DNA of 64,000 nt from Prauserella salsuginis (GTDB taxonomy: Bacteria; Actinomycetota; Actinomycetes; Mycobacteriales; Pseudonocardiaceae). Location of the stretch: NCBI RefSeq assembly GCF_024648885.1, contig NZ_JANBBF010000009.1, forward strand, positions 682,001 through 746,000. Direction: 5' to 3'. The translations under genes were made by a program, and so were the position numbers. Shown here one piece after another: positions 56,037 to 64,000 of the stretch. Under the pieces are notes generated by a model. It did not search any database and was not told the origin of the DNA. It saw only the letters and a list, made by a program, of their open reading frames with translations. Numbering within the stretch: the first letter of the stretch is position 1; each line of letters opens with the position of its first letter.

Positions 56037-56818
56037 GTCTCGATCACGGGAGAGCCGTGCTTCGGGCAGGCGTGCACCTCGCCCGGCACCCCGCCGCCGA
56101 TGAGTACGTCGACCAGGCGTGGCGAAGTGCGGTCGAGGACGGTGAAGGCGAGCCCGCCCGCGGTCTCACGCACGTAGACGTGCCAATGGTCGACGTGCAG
56201 ACGGCCGCACTCCCGTAGGACGCCGAGATAGCCGAGCAACGGATCGTGGAGCAGCCCGAACGGCCCCGTGCCCGGGCGGTCGATGCGGTGGTGAGGGACG
56301 CGATCGGGCGGTGGCAGCTGCGCAGGCAGGGCCGCGGTCAGTGCGTCGAGGTCTTTGCCCTCGCCGACGGTCAGTACGCGCTCACCACGCCGCAGCGTGT
56401 CGACGACCTCTCTGATTACCGGCTCGTCCCCTGCGGCTGTGGCGGCGTCGGGGTGCAGGACGCATCCGCGGGAACCGCGAGGCAGTCCCGTCGGCGGGCG
56501 GGTGACGTCGGAGTCCACGATGACGACCAGCCGGTGGGAGGGCCGGTGGGTGGCGCGGGTCAGCAGCCCGGCGAGGCCGCGTGCCGGATCCGGTTCGGTC
56601 GATCCGCCCGCGAGCGGAGCGGTGTCGACCAGTCGGCGGTGCACCCCGTCGGCGGGCAGCGCCCCGCCGTTGCTTCCGGTTTTGCCCGGAACGAGGACCG
56701 GATCCGTGCGGCCGTGTAGCGCCCAGGTCTCGCGGTACAGCGGCACGGTCGCGAAGGCCGAGGAGACGGCCCGCAGATAGGCGGCCCGCCACAACCGGAA
56801 GGCCAGCGAATTCCACAT
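56033..56818 (-). CDS. Unrecognised protein heading the acyltransferase operon
   Basis: 261 residues, start at the ATG 56818 (MWNSLAFRLWRAAYLRAVSS). I cannot place it. The first 40 residues (FATVPLYRETWAL) vaguely recall the N-terminal helix of CapK/phenylacetyl-CoA ligase-like adenylating enzymes. The middle (RLVVIVDSDVTRPPTGLP, then GERVLTVGEGKDLDALTAAL) is alpha/beta. The end contains LGYLGVLRECGRLHVDHWHVY, possibly a cofactor or substrate site, and VHACPKHGSPVIE with a Cys/His pair. No adenylate-forming P-loop is visible. It overlaps paralog 4 by ATGA and is divergent from the glycosyltransferase. Confidence 0.6.
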   Translation of the reverse strand: MWNSLAFRLWRAAYLRAVSSAFATVPLYRETWALHGRTDPVLVPGKTGSNGGALPADGVHRRLVDTAPLAGGSTEPDPARGLAGLLTRATHRPSHRLVVIVDSDVTRPPTGLPRGSRGCVLHPDAATAAGDEPVIREVVDTLRRGERVLTVGEGKDLDALTAALPAQLPPPDRVPHHRIDRPGTGPFGLLHDPLLGYLGVLRECGRLHVDHWHVYVRETAGGLAFTVLDRTSPRLVDVLIGGGVPGEVHACPKHGSPVIET

Positions 56819-57087
56819 GGCTGAGCAGTGTGCCACCGCAGTAACCGGATTCGTGCAGGGAATTCCGTGATTGCGCCGAAAGGTCGCCCATGCCCTCATT
56901 TCGACCTCGGCTGAACGGCTCAATCCGGACTTTCCTCCTTGCTGCCGCCGTTTTGTCGGATATAACTCTCGAATCGTTCCTGCTGGGGGCAGAGACTACT
57001 GACGAGTAGAAACGCGAGGACATTCATGCCGTGTTCGCCGAGATGGATTCGCTTACGGGAATCCGCTCCGGTTCTGGTGCGTGAGCT

Positions 57088-58092
57088 GTGACAGGGCCGA
57101 GTGGGGATCGCGCCAGTATATCGAGTATCACAGTTGTGGTTCCGTGTTATAACGAAGTGGACAATATAACGGCATCATACGAGGAAATCGTCGAAGAGCT
57201 CGGCGATATCGAGCTCGAAGTCATCTATGTCGACGACGGAAGCTCGGACGGATCGCTGGATATCATTCGCGGAATCGCGGAACAAGACCCGCGAGTCGGT
57301 TTCATTTCCTTCACGCGGAACTTCGGTTTCGAGGCGGCTTTTTCGGCCGGATATCGATACGCCGCACAGCCGTGGGTGCTGCACATCGACGCCGACCAGC
57401 AGTTCCCCGCCGCCGAGGCGCGGGTGCTGATCGACGAGGCGCAGCAGGGCTATGACGCCGTCTTCGGGGTCCGGACCAACCGGCAGGACCCGCTGCTGCG
57501 GCGATGGGGCACCGCCGTGTTCCACTATCTGGCCCAGCGCGTCCTGCGCGTCGAGATACCGCGTGGTGCGACCGCGTTCCGGCTGGTCCGCACGGACCTC
57601 GCACGTCGCGTCGTCGACCTCGAGCTCGGCACTCCGTACTTCATGGCGACCGTGCCGCGGCTCACCGGCCGGTACACGACGGTGGCCGTCGGCCATCGCG
57701 CGCGGGAGCGCGGTGAGTCGAAGGTGGGGTTCCGTTTCCTCGCCTCGCACGCGGTGGAACTGTTCGTCGGGTTCACCCGCAGGCTTCCCGGCGTCGCGGC
57801 AGGTCTCGCGCTGGGGACCGCGGCGTTGTGCGGCCTGCTGGCCGTCGGTGCGGCCGCCGGAGTGGTCGGTGGTGCCGCGGTGCCGGCCGCGGTGTTCGTG
57901 GTCCTCGCCGTGATCACGGCCGTGCTGTCGGTGGGGATTCGCTACCTCGTCACCGTCGGATCCGGAGGGCCGCGGCCGCGACAGTTCTACATCCGGGAGA
58001 CGTCGCTGTGCGACCGAGTCGATCCGGCCGACCTGCTCCTCGACGAACGGCAGGCTGCGCCGCAGCCCCGGCGTGCGGAGGTGGCCTCGTGA
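57088..58092 (+). CDS. GT2-family glycosyltransferase with two C-terminal membrane helices (DPMS/GtrB-like)
   Basis: 334 residues. SSITVVVPCYNEVDNI, VIYVDDGSSDGSLDII (DDGS) and HIDADQQFP (DAD, the metal site; about 110) are the GT2 nucleotide-sugar motifs. Two hydrophobic helices at about 240-260 and 268-290 resemble the GtrB/dolichol-phosphate sugar synthase tail, so the likely product is a polyprenyl-phosphate sugar at the membrane. GTG start. The first 220 bases are strikingly AT-richer than the rest of the window, which may reflect transfer. Overlaps the ATP-grasp gene by GTGA. Confidence 0.85.
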   Translation: MTGPSGDRASISSITVVVPCYNEVDNITASYEEIVEELGDIELEVIYVDDGSSDGSLDIIRGIAEQDPRVGFISFTRNFGFEAAFSAGYRYAAQPWVLHIDADQQFPAAEARVLIDEAQQGYDAVFGVRTNRQDPLLRRWGTAVFHYLAQRVLRVEIPRGATAFRLVRTDLARRVVDLELGTPYFMATVPRLTGRYTTVAVGHRARERGESKVGFRFLASHAVELFVGFTRRLPGVAAGLALGTAALCGLLAVGAAAGVVGGAAVPAAVFVVLAVITAVLSVGIRYLVTVGSGGPRPRQFYIRETSLCDRVDPADLLLDERQAAPQPRRAEVAS

Positions 58093-59306
58093 AGACTCTG
58101 GTGGTGCTCGGCGGCGCCGACGGTTCGGTCAGCGTGTACCAACGGGCGCGCGGGCTGGGATACCGGACGATCTGCGTCGACATCCGGCCGAGCGCGCCGG
58201 GGGTGCTCCACGCCGACGAGTTCGTCCAGCTGAGCGTGCGCGCCCCGGAGCGGATCGCGAGCGCGCTGGCCGGACGCGACGACATCGTCGGTGTGCTGTG
58301 CCCGGCCAGCGATGTCGGACTGCCGGCCCTGGCCTGGCTCACCCGGCACTGGAACCTCCCCGCCTCGCTGCCGGACCTGGCGATGCGCGCTTCGGTCGAC
58401 AAATCGGTGTTTCGTGAGCTGTGCGCCGAACTGGATCTGCCGGGGTATCGGGCCGTCAGTGGCACACCGGACGACGACCTCGTCAAGCGCGCCCGTGAAC
58501 TGCGATTCCCCGCGCTGGTCAAGCCCGTCGACTCGTCGGGGAGCAGGGGAGTGGTGGCGTGCGCCGGACCGGGATTCCTGCGATCGGCGTTCGCCGAATC
58601 GGTGGCGTTCTCGCCGGAGGGCAAGCTCGTCGTGGAGGAGTACGTGACGGGGATGCACCTCACCGTCGAGGTTCTCATGCGGCAGGGCAGCGTGGCCTTC
58701 CACGCCGTCACCGAACGGACGATCACGCCGCCGCCGTACTTCGTCACCACCTCGCACCTCGTTCCGGCCGAACTTCCGTCCGGAGTGGACGCCGAGCTGG
58801 TGGGCATGCTCGAAGCGGTCTGCGAGCGGATCGACTACCCGGACGGTCCGCTGACACTCGACGCGGTGCTGGGCCGTGACGGCAGGCTGTATCTGGTCGA
58901 GATGGGTGCGCGCATGGGAGGGAACGGCCTCGCCGAGCTCATCGAGTCGTGCTACGGCGTGGACGTCATGGCGGCGACCATGGCGACGGCGATGGGTGAC
59001 GAGCCGGTGCTCGCTTCCCGGGAACCGGTGCCCACGATGGTGCAGGTCTTCGGGGCGGACCGGGCCGGCAGACTCGCCGAGGTCTGTGGCATCGAGGAGG
59101 TCCGCTCGCATCCGGCCGTGGTCGATCTGCGGCTGTTCGCCGACGAGGGAACGTTCGTGCGTGCCTACGAACAGGCCGGCTACAAACTCGGCTACGCGGT
59201 TCTCCAAGCGCCCACAATGGATGATCTGCGTGCCGCGGCAGAGGCGGTGCGCGGCGCACTGAAGTTCCGCCTCGACGACGTGACGCAGGCGGTGCCGCAG
59301 CCGTGA
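58089..59306 (+). CDS. ATP-grasp family ligase
   Basis: 405 residues. N-terminal Rossmann-like domain (TLVVLGGADGSVSVYQRARG), then ATP-grasp with FPALVKPVDSSGSRGV (about 150-165, phosphate loop and Lys), KLVVEEYVTGMHLTVEVL (about 185-202) and the Mg-binding end YLVEMGARMGGNGLAELI (about 268-285). Similar proteins join a carboxylate to an amine or activate it as acyl phosphate, as in carbamoyl-phosphate or D-Ala-D-Ala type ligases. GTG start overlapping the glycosyltransferase stop codon. An amide-bond step in the cluster is likely; the acids are unknown. Confidence 0.85.
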   Translation: MKTLVVLGGADGSVSVYQRARGLGYRTICVDIRPSAPGVLHADEFVQLSVRAPERIASALAGRDDIVGVLCPASDVGLPALAWLTRHWNLPASLPDLAMRASVDKSVFRELCAELDLPGYRAVSGTPDDDLVKRARELRFPALVKPVDSSGSRGVVACAGPGFLRSAFAESVAFSPEGKLVVEEYVTGMHLTVEVLMRQGSVAFHAVTERTITPPPYFVTTSHLVPAELPSGVDAELVGMLEAVCERIDYPDGPLTLDAVLGRDGRLYLVEMGARMGGNGLAELIESCYGVDVMAATMATAMGDEPVLASREPVPTMVQVFGADRAGRLAEVCGIEEVRSHPAVVDLRLFADEGTFVRAYEQAGYKLGYAVLQAPTMDDLRAAAEAVRGALKFRLDDVTQAVPQP

Positions 59307-60601
59307 CCGGCGCTGCGGTGAGCGCGGCCCCCCGCCGGTCGATGATGCTGCGGCTGCTCCTCGGCCGGGGCTCGTTCCGTGCCAGCGTGCAGGTGATGCA
59401 GGTGGCGCTGGCCGTCGTGTGGGGAACCGTCGCCTACGGCCCGTTCGCCAACGCCCTCGGCGCGTGCGCGTGGCTGGTCTTCCTGCCCAATGCGGCCGAG
59501 AAGAGCGCACTGAGGCTGGCTCCGCGGGTGAGGGCGACGCGGGCGACGGTGGCGGCGCTGGCCGTTCGGTTCGCGGCCGCGCCGGTGCTGGCGTTCGCGA
59601 CCGGCCTGATCGTGACCGTCGTCGTGGCACCGGAATCGGCCCTGCTGCCGTACCTGGCCGCAGCCTGCTGGCACACGTGTTCCGGCATGCTGATGACGGT
59701 GGCCGGACTCCACCGGCTCAGGGGAAGGGCCGCGCTCGACGCCTGGGCGTTCACCGCGGGCGCGGTGCTGGTGCTGGCCGTGACGCTGTCGACCTGGCTG
59801 GCCGAGTGGTCCCCGCGCACCGTGCTGCTGGTGCTGCCCGCGGGACTGGCCGCCGTCGCGCTGGTCGCCGTCGGTCTACTGCCCCGGGACTGGCGACGGC
59901 CGGAACCGCTGCGGCGGCGCCGGTTCGTGCTCGCCTACGGGCGCACCACCTGGCTCCTCGGTGTGCCCGAGTTGCTGGACGCCCTCACCGTGGCGGTGGT
60001 GTTCTTCGTGCTCGCCGCCGTGGGCCGGGTGTCCGACAGCGGGCCGTTCTACCTCGCGATGCTCGCGGCGGGGGCGTTCTGCTCGATCGTGCGATACCAG
60101 TTCCGGATCCACCAGCCGGGCGTATCGCTCCGCCAGCGGGGAGCCGGCGCGGTGGTGGCGCGGGCGAAGGCCATGGCGATCCTGCGAGCGGTCGTCGTGG
60201 GCGGGGCGGCGTTCGCCGTGCTGTTCAGTGCCGCCCTGCTGGTGCCCACATCGCGCGACGCGCTGCTCGCCGACACGGGGATCGCGATGTGGGCGGCACT
60301 CGGCGTGCTCACCGCCGTCGAGATCGTCACCGCGATCGCCGTGATGTACGGAATCTTCCTGATCGAGAACACCGGGGGCCCGCTGCTGGGGGTGAGCCTC
60401 AGGGGAGCGCTGTGCCGGCTCCTCGCGACGACGGTGGGTGCGCTGTGCCTGGTGCCGCCCCTCGGCGCCGCGGGTGGGTTCGCCGCAGTCGTGTTCGCGT
60501 TGTCGGCCGAGGCGGCGGCGCTGCACCACATGGTGCGACGACGTCCATCCGGTCCGCCTGCCGGACGGCCCGCACGGTCCGGCCTGTCATCCACCACGTA
60601 A
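59303..60601 (+). CDS. Polytopic membrane protein, flippase-like
   Basis: 432 residues with 10-12 hydrophobic helices (for example LLPYLAAACWHTCSGMLMTV and VVVGGAAFAVLFSAALLV). The overall pattern resembles MOP-superfamily (Wzx/MurJ-like) lipid-linked sugar flippases, but I see no diagnostic motif. GTG start overlaps the ATP-grasp stop codon. The position between a glycosyltransferase/ligase pair and a carbamoyltransferase suggests export of a lipid-linked intermediate. Confidence 0.7.
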   Translation: MTGAAVSAAPRRSMMLRLLLGRGSFRASVQVMQVALAVVWGTVAYGPFANALGACAWLVFLPNAAEKSALRLAPRVRATRATVAALAVRFAAAPVLAFATGLIVTVVVAPESALLPYLAAACWHTCSGMLMTVAGLHRLRGRAALDAWAFTAGAVLVLAVTLSTWLAEWSPRTVLLVLPAGLAAVALVAVGLLPRDWRRPEPLRRRRFVLAYGRTTWLLGVPELLDALTVAVVFFVLAAVGRVSDSGPFYLAMLAAGAFCSIVRYQFRIHQPGVSLRQRGAGAVVARAKAMAILRAVVVGGAAFAVLFSAALLVPTSRDALLADTGIAMWAALGVLTAVEIVTAIAVMYGIFLIENTGGPLLGVSLRGALCRLLATTVGALCLVPPLGAAGGFAAVVFALSAEAAALHHMVRRRPSGPPAGRPARSGLSSTT

Positions 60602-60618
60602 CACCACGGAGCGAGAAC

Positions 60619-62436
60619 ATGTACGTACTGGGTATCAGCAGGGTTCACGACTCGGCGGCGGCGTTGGTCCACGACGGCACGATCGTCGCCTTCGCCGAGG
60701 AGGAGCGGTTCACCCGCGTCAAGCACGACGGGGGCCTGCCCGCGAACGCGATCCGGTTCTGCCTCGACCAGGCCGGTATCACGCTCGCCGAGGTGGATCA
60801 CGTCGCCTACTACTGGCAGCGGTGGCGGGAGGCGATCCACGCCGCGAAGGTGTTCGCGCGGTACTTCCCCGGCACGCTGGACGTCTTCCGCAATCCGGAC
60901 GGTGCGTCGGGCGGCCGGGCCGCCGGGCTGTTGAAGACACTCCGCAGCGGCGGAGGCAAGGGCGTCGACGACTACCACGTCGGCGGTGCGTTGCTCGCGC
61001 ACATCAAACGCACCTACACCCTCGGGCGAGACATCAAGGAGGCCGTCGGCCACTCCGGGCCGACGAACTTCACAGTGCACCTGGTCGACCACCATCGTGC
61101 ACACGCGGGCAGTGCGTACTACATCTGTCCCTGGGACGAATCGGCGGTGCTGACGCTCGACGGCATCGGCAGCGACGGCGCCTCGACGCTGTTGGCGCAC
61201 GGCAGGGGCGACACGATCACCGAGCTGCGGCGGATCAAGTTCCCGCATTCGCTGGGTGCGATGTACGCGGGCGTCACCGGATATCTCGGCTTCTACCCGA
61301 CCCGGGACGAAGGCAAGGTCATGGGCCTGGCCCCGCTCGGCCGCGACACGTATGTCGAGGCGTTCCGCGACCTGGTGCACCTCGACCCGGACGGCGGGTT
61401 CGAACTCGACCTGAGTTGGTTCGAGCACCACCGCACCGGCAAACACGTGATGTCGCAGAAGTTCCACGACCTGTTCGGCCCAGCCCGGCCGAAGACACGG
61501 GTCACGGCCGAGAACCCGGTGCCGCAGCACTACTGCGACATCGCCTACGCGTTGCAGGTGACGCTCGAGGAGGCCGGTCTGCACCTCGCCAGGTGGCTGC
61601 AGGCTGAAACGGGGTCGACGAGACTGAGCGTGGCCGGTGGGGTGGCGCTCAACAGCGTGATGAACGGGCGGATCCTGCTGGAGACCCCGTTCGAGGACTT
61701 CTTCGCACAGCCTGCCGCGGCCGACGACGGGTGCGCCGTCGGTGCGGCCCTCGACGTCAGCGTGGGGACCTACCACCGCCCGCGCCCCCGGAGCGGCTTC
61801 ACCTACACCGGCCCCGAGTACACCGAGACGGACATGGAGCTGGCGCTCAAGGACGCGGGACTGGACTACGAACGCCACGACGACATCGCGGCTCACTCCG
61901 CCCAGCGGATCGCCGACGGTCTGATCATCGGCTGGTTTCAGGGCCGGATGGAGTGTGGTCCGCGTGCACTCGGCAATCGCTCGCTGGTGGCCGACCCGCG
62001 CGATCCCGAGTCGAAGACCCGGATGAACGAGAAGGTCAAGCATCGCGAGGCGTTCCGGCCGTTCGCACCGTCCTGTCTCGCCGAACGTGCGGGGGAGTTC
62101 TTCGCCAGCGGTTATCCGTCGCCGGTGATGCTGCTGGTGTTCGACGTGCTGGAGCACCAGCGTGAGGTGGTGCCGGCGATCACCCACGTCGACGGCACCG
62201 CCCGGGTGCAGACGGTGTCGGAGGAGGACAATCCCCTCTACTACCGCATGATCCAGCACTTCGAGCGGCTGACCGGTGTCCCGATGGTCGTCAACACCTC
62301 GTTCAACGACAACGAGGAACCGATCGTCATGACGCCGGCCGACGCCGTGGCGTGCTACCTCAAGACCGATGTGGACGCACTCGCGCTCGGCCCGTTCTGG
62401 GTCGAGAAGCCGCGCTTGGAGGACGACGACGCATGA
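60619..62436 (+). CDS. NodU/TobZ-type O-carbamoyltransferase
   Basis: 605 residues, full length for the NodU/CmcH/TobZ family. The N-terminal Kae1-like domain has MYVLGISRVHDSAAALVHDG and the metal His pair in HLVDHHRAHAGSAYY (about 156). The YrdC-like C-terminal domain has GWFQGRMECGPRALGNRSLV (about 437-456), FRPFAPSCLAE and VVNTSFNDNEEP. The family makes carbamoyl-AMP from carbamoyl phosphate and transfers the carbamoyl to a sugar hydroxyl. GGAG lies about 8 bases before the ATG. Coupled (ATGA) to a small membrane protein. Supports a carbamoylated glycan or glycoside product. Confidence 0.9.
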   Translation: MYVLGISRVHDSAAALVHDGTIVAFAEEERFTRVKHDGGLPANAIRFCLDQAGITLAEVDHVAYYWQRWREAIHAAKVFARYFPGTLDVFRNPDGASGGRAAGLLKTLRSGGGKGVDDYHVGGALLAHIKRTYTLGRDIKEAVGHSGPTNFTVHLVDHHRAHAGSAYYICPWDESAVLTLDGIGSDGASTLLAHGRGDTITELRRIKFPHSLGAMYAGVTGYLGFYPTRDEGKVMGLAPLGRDTYVEAFRDLVHLDPDGGFELDLSWFEHHRTGKHVMSQKFHDLFGPARPKTRVTAENPVPQHYCDIAYALQVTLEEAGLHLARWLQAETGSTRLSVAGGVALNSVMNGRILLETPFEDFFAQPAAADDGCAVGAALDVSVGTYHRPRPRSGFTYTGPEYTETDMELALKDAGLDYERHDDIAAHSAQRIADGLIIGWFQGRMECGPRALGNRSLVADPRDPESKTRMNEKVKHREAFRPFAPSCLAERAGEFFASGYPSPVMLLVFDVLEHQREVVPAITHVDGTARVQTVSEEDNPLYYRMIQHFERLTGVPMVVNTSFNDNEEPIVMTPADAVACYLKTDVDALALGPFWVEKPRLEDDDA

Positions 62437-63167
62437 CCGCGACGATGCCGGGAGCGGATGCCGCGGCCGGGAGGCCGGGTGGCGACCAGGGCACGGGCTG
62501 GGTGGCCGCGCTGTATCGCGCGCGCGGGTGGCTGTGGGTGGTGCCCACGGTTCCCGCGGCGGTACTGGCGCTGCTGATCATGGTGGTGCTGCCGCCCGAC
62601 CAGACGCTGGACAACGTGGCGGAATGGGCGTTCAAACTGAGCCCGTTCGCGTTCGCCGTAGTGGCTGTAGCCCTGTTGCCGAAATGGCGCGCCGCCCCGG
62701 GACTGCTGTTGCTCGGCGTGATCGGGTACATGGCCTACATCGACACCGAGATGGTCATGCGCATCCAGGAGTTCGGGCGCAACGCCGAGCAGGACGGCTC
62801 CTTCGAACCGGTGTACCAGTTCGAGCTGTTCATCACGACCTTCATCGTGCTGTTCATGCTGCTGGCCTACCGGCTGGGCGGGGCCAGAACCGCGAACGTG
62901 CTCAAGACCGGTGTGGCGGCGATCCTGGTCGTGGTGTCGGGGCTCAACGACCTGACGTTCTGGGCGCTCAACGACGTGTGGGCGGCGGGATCGCGGCCGT
63001 CGGAACTGCCGTGGGCCTCGCACATCATCGTGTTCACCGGCGTGCCGAGCGTCGCCACTGCGGTCGTGTTCATGGTCGTCCACGTCGTGCTGGCCGCCGT
63101 CGTCATCGCGCTTCCGGTGGGCCGCTGGGTCGACCGGGCGCTGGGAGTCGAACCGGCGCGCGGCTGA
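62433..63167 (+). CDS. Hypothetical membrane protein coupled to the carbamoyltransferase
   Basis: 244 residues with about six predicted helices (VPTVPAAVLALLIMVVL, PFAFAVVAVALLP, LLLLGVIGYMAYIDT, FELFITTFIVLFMLLAY, VLKTGVAAILVVVSGL, VFMVVHVVLAAVVIALPV) and a hydrophilic N-terminal 25 residues. Conserved-looking polar residues in the membrane part (YIDTEMVMRIQEFGR, then LNDLTFWALNDVW) hint at a catalytic or ligand role. ATGA overlap with the carbamoyltransferase gene. I do not recognise the family; an integral-membrane partner of the cluster. Confidence 0.68.
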   Translation: MTATMPGADAAAGRPGGDQGTGWVAALYRARGWLWVVPTVPAAVLALLIMVVLPPDQTLDNVAEWAFKLSPFAFAVVAVALLPKWRAAPGLLLLGVIGYMAYIDTEMVMRIQEFGRNAEQDGSFEPVYQFELFITTFIVLFMLLAYRLGGARTANVLKTGVAAILVVVSGLNDLTFWALNDVWAAGSRPSELPWASHIIVFTGVPSVATAVVFMVVHVVLAAVVIALPVGRWVDRALGVEPARG

Positions 63168-63410
63168 CGATCCGCCCTGCTGCCGGCCTCCTCGCCGGCC
63201 TGCTCACCGGCGAGCAGTGGCGGCGAGCGGCGGCGGTGAGTGGGCGGCGCGGGAGTCCGATGCTCTTGTTCGCCGCGTTGCTCCAGGTCGCGGAGCCGCT
63301 TAAGGTCGTGGACGTTCGCACATCCCGACCGGCCTGCCAGGCCGCCGTCCGCGATCCGCCCCGGCCTCGTGGTGCCGGGTCGCTTCCGCGGCGAAAGGAC
63401 GGTGTTGTCG

Positions 63411-64000
63411 ATGTCCCCGTTGCCTCCGCCCGACCGGTCCCGGTTGGCGTCGCTCGACGAGCATTTCCGGTTCGGACTGTCCGAGGCCGAACTCGACGAG
63501 TTCGGCCCGGCAGTGGCCGGCACCCTCGAACATCCGGAGGCCGTCGAGGAACTGTACCGGCGCACTGCGCCGGCTCCGAAACAGCGGCAGTGGTCCTATC
63601 CGGAGGACAACCCGTGGGGCGCCTGGCACGTGACGACGTCCGTCAGGGAGTCGGAGCAGGGGCCGCTCGCCGGACGGACCGTGGCGATCAAGGACAACGT
63701 CGCCGTGTCCGGGGTGCCGATGATGAACGGTTCGCGCGCCGTCGAGGGCTTCGTCCCGATTCGCGACGCAACGGTCGTCACCCGGCTGCTCGCTGCGGGC
63801 GCGACGATCGCGGGCAAGTCGGTGTGCGAGGACCTGTGCTTCTCCGGCGGGAGTTTCACCTCGAAACCGGGACCGGTGCGCAACCCGTGGGACGGGACAC
63901 GCAACGCGGGCGGCTCCTCCAGCGGGAGCGCCGCGCTCGTCGCCGGCGGCGAAGTGGACCTCGCGCTCGGCGGGGACCAGGGCGGTTCGGTGCGTATGCC
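63411..64000 (+). CDS. Amidase signature family protein, 3' end beyond window
   Basis: The first 196 codons are visible. [18 protein letters not shown] contains the catalytic Lys (KDN), and [20 protein letters not shown] with [10 protein letters not shown] holds the Ser-cisSer-Ser system. The N-terminal 60 residues ([20 protein letters not shown]) are longer than in GatA and typical of stand-alone amidases. The ATG at 63411 is preferred although AAAGGA is 11 bases away; GTG at 63402 is an alternative. It is separated by 243 bases from the surface cluster, in which only minor GC-rich hairpins (e.g. CTGCTC...GAGCAG near 63200) are seen, so it is probably unrelated. Confidence 0.88.
   Translation, partial: MSPLPPPDRSRLASLDEHFRFGLSEAELDEFGPAVAGTLEHPEAVEELYRRTAPAPKQRQWSYPEDNPWGAWHVTTSVRESEQGPLAGRTVAIKDNVAVSGVPMMNGSRAVEGFVPIRDATVVTRLLAAGATIAGKSVCEDLCFSGGSFTSKPGPVRNPWDGTRNAGGSSSGSAALVAGGEVDLALGGDQGGSVRM

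Noticed and set aside
60049-62259. 736-codon frame antisense to the carbamoyltransferase
   Set aside because: Antisense shadow; the carbamoyltransferase has all family motifs.

Overview
The window is about 64 kb of very high-GC DNA from an actinobacterium. The evidence is the codon bias towards G/C at third positions, frequent GTG starts, apparently leaderless genes, a deazaflavin (F420)-type oxidoreductase, MocR, CsoR and ECF41 regulators, an HspR-type operator and a SigJ gene. The gene content fits the Pseudonocardiales (Amycolatopsis, Saccharomonospora or Prauserella relatives), but that is an inference from gene families and not from a marker gene. No rRNA, tRNA, CRISPR array, transposase or integrase was seen.

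Layout. (1) 1-13 kb is housekeeping and stress-type chromosome: a partial Gfo/Idh dehydrogenase, a threonine dehydratase, an F420-type oxidoreductase, dihydrolipoyl dehydrogenase, a PPOX protein with a divergent AraC regulator, a ClpC-like chaperone, an ECF41 sigma factor with its partner flavoprotein, and a hydrolase/MocR divergent pair. (2) 13-18 kb holds small stress proteins, Hsp20 under a HAIR element, and a complete csoR-copZ-copA copper operon that ends in a 24-bp perfect hairpin. (3) 18-24 kb has a TetR-controlled ferredoxin reductase/fatty-acid desaturase pair, RraA, a zinc alcohol dehydrogenase and an HxlR/PPOX divergent pair. (4) 24-30 kb is a GntR-linked operon for breakdown of an unknown acid through CoA thioesters (Mct-like CoA transferase, SDR, thiolase, acyl-CoA dehydrogenase). 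(5) 30-33.6 kb encodes the phosphoketolase-acetate kinase pair.

(6) 33.6-51.7 kb is the most remarkable part: an organosulfonate catabolic island. It contains suyA and suyB (sulfolactate sulfo-lyase), the two dehydrogenases that together racemise sulfolactate (slcC- and comC-like), a sulfolactaldehyde dehydrogenase candidate, a YihU-like reductase, two sulfite exporter families (YeiH and TauE/SafE), a CysL/YeiE-like LysR regulator, a DASS-type anion transporter, a frameshifted MFS transporter and a FadR-family GntR regulator. Five near-identical palindromes (AGAGGTNNNACCTCT) lie upstream of the structural operons, and a diverged one lies before the GntR gene, so the whole island looks like one regulon. 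One of the marked operons is unexpected: an argininosuccinate/EDDS-lyase-like enzyme translationally coupled to a complete four-subunit succinate dehydrogenase/fumarate reductase-like complex. Its substrate is unknown.

(7) 51.7-63.2 kb is a divergent surface-glycoconjugate or natural-product-like cluster that I cannot match to a described system. It has four tandem, mutually paralogous GNAT/FemAB-like acyltransferases plus an unrecognised protein on the minus strand. Facing away on the plus strand are a GT2 glycosyltransferase, an ATP-grasp ligase, a flippase-like membrane protein, a NodU/TobZ-type carbamoyltransferase and a small membrane protein. (8) The window ends inside an amidase gene.
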